From an uncultured Anaerosacchariphilus sp. (lineage in GTDB: Bacteria > Bacillota > Clostridia > Lachnospirales > Lachnospiraceae): a stretch of 9,863 nucleotides of DNA. A program made the position numbers and the translations under genes. The notes under the pieces were generated by a model. That model did no database searches and had not been told where the DNA came from. It worked only from the letters and a program-made list of their open reading frames with translations. Where the stretch lies: contig CAKROP010000051.1 of assembly GCA_934373375.1 (NCBI GenBank), forward strand, positions 1 to 9,863, read 5' to 3'. Shown piece by piece: positions 5,608 to 9,863 of this stretch; positions within the stretch are counted from its first letter, which is position 1, and every line of letters begins with the position of its first letter.

Positions 5608-8600
5608 ATGTTTATGAATCATTTATCTAACTATACACTGGGAATCGATATCGGTTCCACGACTGTAAAAGTTGCAATATTAAACGAGAAGCATGAGCTT
5701 CTCTTCTCTGATTATGAGCGTCATTTTGCCAATATCCAGGAGACCCTGGCTTCTCTGCTTGAAAAGGCGGAAGGAAGGCTTGGCAATCTGACCGTCTATC
5801 CGGCCATCACCGGATCAGGCGGACTGACCCTGGCGAACCATCTGGGCGTGCCCTTCGTACAGGAAGTCGTAGCTGTAGCGACGGCTCTGGAGCAGACGGC
5901 TCCCCAGACCGACGTGGCGATAGAGCTTGGCGGTGAGGACGCAAAAATTATTTACTTCGAGGGCGGCAATGTGGAGCAGCGTATGAACGGTATCTGCGCC
6001 GGCGGTACCGGTTCCTTCATCGACCAGATGGCATCCCTTCTGCAGACGGACGCCACCGGCCTGAACGAGTACGCCAGGAACTATCATTCCCTTTATACCA
6101 TCGCGGCCCGCTGCGGCGTATTTGCCAAGTCCGATATTCAGCCGCTGATCAATGACGGTGCCACCAAGGAGGACCTGGCCGCTTCTATTTTCCAGGCCGT
6201 GGTCAACCAGACCATCAGCGGACTGGCCTGCGGCAAGCCCATCCGGGGACACGTGGCGTTCCTGGGCGGCCCGCTTCATTTCTTATCGGAGCTGAAAGCA
6301 GCCTTTATCCGCACCCTGGATCTGGATGAAGAGCACATCATTGCGCCGGAGAATTCTCACCTGTTCGCCGCCATGGGTTCCGCCTTAAGCTGCGAGCAGA
6401 AGACGAGCGCTTCCTTAAGCGATATGAAGCAGCGTCTCCAAAACCATATCCAGATGGATTTTGAGGTGGCCCGTATGGAGCCGCTTTTTGCCAATGAGCA
6501 TGAATACGCCAAATTCCAGGAGCGTCACAGCCGTCATGAGGTTATGCGCGGCGATTTCCAGGCCTACGAGGGCAACTGCTTCCTCGGCATCGACGCCGGA
6601 AGCACCACCACCAAGGCTGCGCTGGTAGGTGAGGACGGAGCTCTGCTCTATTCCTTCTACAGCAGTAACAATGGTAACCCCCTGGCGACCACCATCCGCG
6701 CCATCAAGGATATCTACCGGTTTCTTCCGAAGAACGCGCGTATTGCCCGTTCCTGCTCCACCGGCTACGGCGAGGCCCTGATTAAGGCGGCCCTGATGCT
6801 GGATGAGGGCGAAGTCGAGACTGTTTCTCATTATTACGCTGCCGAATTCTTTGATCCGAACGTGGACTGTATCCTGGATATCGGCGGTCAGGATATGAAA
6901 TGTATCCGCATCAAGAACCACACCGTAGACAGTGTGCAGCTGAACGAGGCCTGCTCCTCCGGCTGCGGTTCCTTTATTGAGACCTTTGCCAAATCCCTGA
7001 ACTACACCGTAGAGGATTTTGCCAAGGCGGCGCTTTTTGCCAAGCATCCGATCGATCTGGGAACCCGCTGTACCGTGTTTATGAATTCCAAGGTAAAGCA
7101 GGCCCAGAAGGAGGGCGCCGAGGTGTCCGATATCTCCGCAGGTTTGGCTTACTCGGTTATCAAGAACGCATTGTTCAAGGTTATCAAGGTATCCGATGCC
7201 TCCGCTCTCGGTAAAAATATCGTGGTACAGGGCGGCACCTTCTACAATGACGCGGTTCTTCGAAGCTTTGAAAAAATCGCGGACTGCGAGGCGGTCCGTC
7301 CCGACATTGCCGGTATCATGGGCGCATTCGGAGCGGCTCTGATCGCCAGGGAACGGTATCAGGACGGCATGGAGACCACCATGCTCTCCATTGACGAGAT
7401 CAATAACCTGGAATTTTCCACCTCCATGACCAAGTGTAACGGCTGTACCAACCACTGCCGTTTGACCATCAACAAATTTTCCGGCGGACGCCGCTATATC
7501 TCCGGCAACCGCTGCGAGCGTGGTATCGGAAAGGAAAAGAACAAGGACAATATTCCGAACCTGTACGAATACAAGAACAAGCGGCTCTTTGACTATGAAC
7601 CCTTATCTGAGGAAGCTGCGAAGCGCGGAACTGTGGGTATCCCCCGTGTTCTGAATTTCTATGAGAACTATCCTTTCTGGTTCACGTTCTTTACGGAACT
7701 GGGCTACCGGGTGGTACTCTCTCCTTCTTCCACCCATAAGATTTACGAGATAGGTATCGAGTCCATCCCCAGTGAGTCCGAGTGCTACCCGGCTAAGCTG
7801 GCACACGGTCATGTGACCTGGCTCATCCGTCAGGGGTTGAAATTCATCTTCTATCCCTGTGTCCCCTATGAGCGGACCGAGTTTCCGGATGCGGGCAACC
7901 ATTACAACTGCCCCATCGTCACCTCTTATGCGGAGAATATCAAGAATAACATCGACGAGTTGTCCGGCAGCGACATTGATTTCTTCAATCCGTTCCTGTC
8001 CTTTGAGAACGAGTCCATTCTGGAAAATGGGCTGGTTACAGAATTTTCCAATCACTGTGGTATTTCAGAAAAGGAGATCCGCGAGGCTGCCAAGAAGGCC
8101 TGGGCCGAGATGGAGCATACCCGTGAGGATATCATGCGAAAGGGTGAGGAGACTCTGGAATACATGCAGAAGACCGGCCGCCGGGGCATCGTCCTGGCAG
8201 GCCGTCCCTACCATGTGGATCCGGAGATCAACCATGGCATCCCGGAAATGATCAATTCCTACGGCCTGGCTGTACTGACCGAGGATTCCGTCAGCCATCT
8301 CCATCCGGTGGAGCGCCCGCTGTTCGTCATGGATCAGTGGATGTACCACTCCCGGATGTACGCGGCTGCAAGCTTCGTAAAGACCCGGGACGATCTGGAT
8401 CTGATTCAGCTTAATTCCTTCGGCTGCGGTCTGGACGCCGTCACCACCGACGAGGTCAGCGACATTCTGACCAATTCCGGCAAGATTTACACCTGCCTGA
8501 AGATCGACGAGGTCAATAACCTGGGCGCTGCCCGCATCCGGATCCGTTCCCTTATCGCCGCTATCCGCGTGCGTGAAAACAAGGGCGAATGCCGGAGCAT

Positions 8601-9863
8601 CGTTTCCTCCGCTTATGATCGCGTGGTCTTCACCGAGGAAATGCGGAAGGAGTATACCATCCTGTGTCCTCAGATGTCGCCGATTCATTTCGACGTTATT
8701 GAGCCTGCCTTCCGGGCTTCCGGCTACAAGCTGGAGGTGCTGCCGGATTCCGACCGGGCTGCCATCGACATGGGGCTGAAATATGTCAACAACGACGCCT
8801 GCTACCCCTCTCTGGTGGTGGTAGGGCAGATTATGACTGCTGTCCTTTCCGGTAAATACGATACAAATAAGCTGGCCGTTATCATCACCCAGACCGGCGG
8901 CGGCTGCCGTGCCACCAACTACATCTCCTTCATCCGCCGGGCTCTGGCCAAGGCCGGACAGGAGCAGATTCCGGTGGTATCCCTGAACCTTAACAATCTG
9001 GAGACCAACCCGGGCTTCAAAATTACACCGGGACTGGCTGTGAAGGGTCTCTACGGACTGGTCTTCGGCGATATCTTCATGCGGGTGCTGTACCGGATGC
9101 GTCCCTATGAAAAAGAGCCCGGAAGCGCAGACCGCCTCCACGCCAAATGGTTGAAGATCTGTCAGGACTTCGTCTCCCAGAAGTATGTGAGCCACAAGCG
9201 CTTCGTCCAGATCTGCCGCGGCATCATCAAGGACTTTGACCGCCTGCCCATCCATGAGGATCTGAAGAAGCCCCGGGTCGGCGTGGTTGGCGAGATTCTG
9301 GTGAAGTTCTCACCCTCTGCCAATAACCATCTGGTGGAGCTTCTGGAGCATGAGGGAGCGGAAGCTGTGGTTCCGGATCTGATGGATTTCCTGCTGTACT
9401 GCTTCAAGAACAGCGAATTCAAGGCAGACCACCTGGGCAAAAAGCGCTCCAGCGCGCGGGTAGCCCGGGCCGGTATCCAGGCCATGGAATGGCTTCGAAA
9501 GCCCGCCGCCAAGGCCTTTACAGAGAGCGTCCACTTTAACGCGCCCGGCAACATCGACGAAATGGCCGATATGGCCTCCGACATTGTATCCGTGGGCAAT
9601 CAGACCGGCGAAGGCTGGTTCCTGACCGCGGAAATGCTGGAGCTGATTCACGAGGACGTGCCGAACATCGTCTGCACCCAGCCCTTCGGCTGTCTGCCGA
9701 ACCACGTGGTCGGCAAGGGCGTTATCAAAGAACTGCGCCGCCGCTATCCCACCTCCAATGTGGTAGCCATCGACTACGATCCCGGCGCCAGCGAGGTCAA
9801 TCAGCTGAACCGGTTGAAGCTGATGCTGTCTACGGCTAATAAGCATCTGAAGTCTGAACAGAA
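5608..9863 (+). CDS. Giant CoA-dehydratase activase fusion (tandem HgdC/BadF ATPase + DUF2229 + HgdB-like), 3' end off window
   Basis: At least 1418 codons are open to the last base, close to the usual length of about 1400 residues for this fusion family. ATPase module 1 spans about 10-260: [12 protein letters not shown] (12-23), ELGGEDAKI, Cys130 in ICAGGTGSF, Cys169 in [10 protein letters not shown]. Module 2 spans about 325-585: [12 protein letters not shown] (327-338), [19 protein letters not shown], Cys449 in [10 protein letters not shown], Cys488 in TRCTVF. In HgdC, Cys127 and Cys166 jointly hold a [4Fe-4S] cluster at the dimer interface; here both modules keep a pair at the same 39-residue spacing. 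Next come C610-C613-C617-C636, a DUF2229-like part from about 677 ([16 protein letters not shown]726, C751, C768), and HgdB-like segments ([15 protein letters not shown] near 866; Cys1065 in NNDACYPS; Cys1100 in [11 protein letters not shown]1356/C1362). The likely role is ATP-driven delivery of low-potential electrons; the substrate is unknown. The start is ATG 5608; ATG 5614 is an alternative. It is likely a cytosolic, oxygen-sensitive protein. Confidence 0.93.
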   Translation, partial: MFMNHLSNYTLGIDIGSTTVKVAILNEKHELLFSDYERHFANIQETLASLLEKAEGRLGNLTVYPAITGSGGLTLANHLGVPFVQEVVAVATALEQTAPQTDVAIELGGEDAKIIYFEGGNVEQRMNGICAGGTGSFIDQMASLLQTDATGLNEYARNYHSLYTIAARCGVFAKSDIQPLINDGATKEDLAASIFQAVVNQTISGLACGKPIRGHVAFLGGPLHFLSELKAAFIRTLDLDEEHIIAPENSHLFAAMGSALSCEQKTSASLSDMKQRLQNHIQMDFEVARMEPLFANEHEYAKFQERHSRHEVMRGDFQAYEGNCFLGIDAGSTTTKAALVGEDGALLYSFYSSNNGNPLATTIRAIKDIYRFLPKNARIARSCSTGYGEALIKAALMLDEGEVETVSHYYAAEFFDPNVDCILDIGGQDMKCIRIKNHTVDSVQLNEACSSGCGSFIETFAKSLNYTVEDFAKAALFAKHPIDLGTRCTVFMNSKVKQAQKEGAEVSDISAGLAYSVIKNALFKVIKVSDASALGKNIVVQGGTFYNDAVLRSFEKIADCEAVRPDIAGIMGAFGAALIARERYQDGMETTMLSIDEINNLEFSTSMTKCNGCTNHCRLTINKFSGGRRYISGNRCERGIGKEKNKDNIPNLYEYKNKRLFDYEPLSEEAAKRGTVGIPRVLNFYENYPFWFTFFTELGYRVVLSPSSTHKIYEIGIESIPSESECYPAKLAHGHVTWLIRQGLKFIFYPCVPYERTEFPDAGNHYNCPIVTSYAENIKNNIDELSGSDIDFFNPFLSFENESILENGLVTEFSNHCGISEKEIREAAKKAWAEMEHTREDIMRKGEETLEYMQKTGRRGIVLAGRPYHVDPEINHGIPEMINSYGLAVLTEDSVSHLHPVERPLFVMDQWMYHSRMYAAASFVKTRDDLDLIQLNSFGCGLDAVTTDEVSDILTNSGKIYTCLKIDEVNNLGAARIRIRSLIAAIRVRENKGECRSIVSSAYDRVVFTEEMRKEYTILCPQMSPIHFDVIEPAFRASGYKLEVLPDSDRAAIDMGLKYVNNDACYPSLVVVGQIMTAVLSGKYDTNKLAVIITQTGGGCRATNYISFIRRALAKAGQEQIPVVSLNLNNLETNPGFKITPGLAVKGLYGLVFGDIFMRVLYRMRPYEKEPGSADRLHAKWLKICQDFVSQKYVSHKRFVQICRGIIKDFDRLPIHEDLKKPRVGVVGEILVKFSPSANNHLVELLEHEGAEAVVPDLMDFLLYCFKNSEFKADHLGKKRSSARVARAGIQAMEWLRKPAAKAFTESVHFNAPGNIDEMADMASDIVSVGNQTGEGWFLTAEMLELIHEDVPNIVCTQPFGCLPNHVVGKGVIKELRRRYPTSNVVAIDYDPGASEVNQLNRLKLMLSTANKHLKSEQ

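Noticed and set aside
5815..9846. Several long minus-strand frames (up to 396 codons) opposite the giant gene
   Set aside because: The plus strand here encodes a continuous, motif-rich protein. The minus frames are shadows caused by codon composition and show no family signature.
1..9863. CRISPR arrays, insertion sequences, tRNA or rRNA genes
   Set aside because: No spaced direct repeats, transposase-like frames or cloverleaf-forming segments were found on reading both strands.

Overview
This window looks like a low-to-mid GC, spore-forming clostridium, most likely of the Lachnospiraceae type. The reasons are a CotJC-type spore-coat manganese catalase, a stand-alone LysM protein, a FocA-like formate channel, a clostridial pseudo-rhomboid, strong AGGAGG-like ribosome binding sites, and a giant CoA-dehydratase-activase protein of the kind found in anaerobic Firmicutes. 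The genus assignment is inference; no rRNA gene is present.

Layout. At the left edge (1-617, +) is the 3' part of cotJC, ending in a clear intrinsic terminator (676-706). Then six genes lie on the minus strand. Read in their own direction from the right they are: a small LysM protein (5393-5166), a rhomboid-fold membrane protein with a C-terminal zinc ribbon (5036-4155), a formate/nitrite-family channel (4058-3270), aldose 1-epimerase galM (3249-2200), a MarR regulator (2044-1604) and a DegV fatty-acid-binding protein (1607-768). The channel and galM are 20 nt apart and look like one transcription unit from a promoter at 4089-4117 to a terminator at 2147-2180. MarR and DegV overlap by 4 nt (ATGA) and share a near-consensus promoter (2100-2128) whose -10 box lies inside a palindrome, suggesting autorepression. 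The rhomboid-like gene has a full-consensus promoter (5141-5169) and a strong nested hairpin in its leader.

The right 43% (5608 to the window end, +) is one open frame of at least 1418 codons, transcribed divergently from the LysM gene. It has no stop codon in the window. I translated it by hand in full. It carries two complete HgdC/BadF-type ATPase modules in tandem, a four-cysteine motif, a DUF2229-like region, and two further segments resembling the cysteine-containing 2-hydroxyacyl-CoA dehydratase (HgdB-like) components. It looks like an ATP-driven low-potential electron donor ('archerase') fused to its own acceptor domains. Its substrate is unknown to me. It is the most interesting object here, followed by the pseudo-rhomboid/zinc-ribbon protein with its structured leader.

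No tRNA, rRNA, CRISPR array, insertion sequence or phage gene was seen. No gene-free stretch exceeds 300 bases; the longest is the divergent 214-nt gap at 5394-5607.
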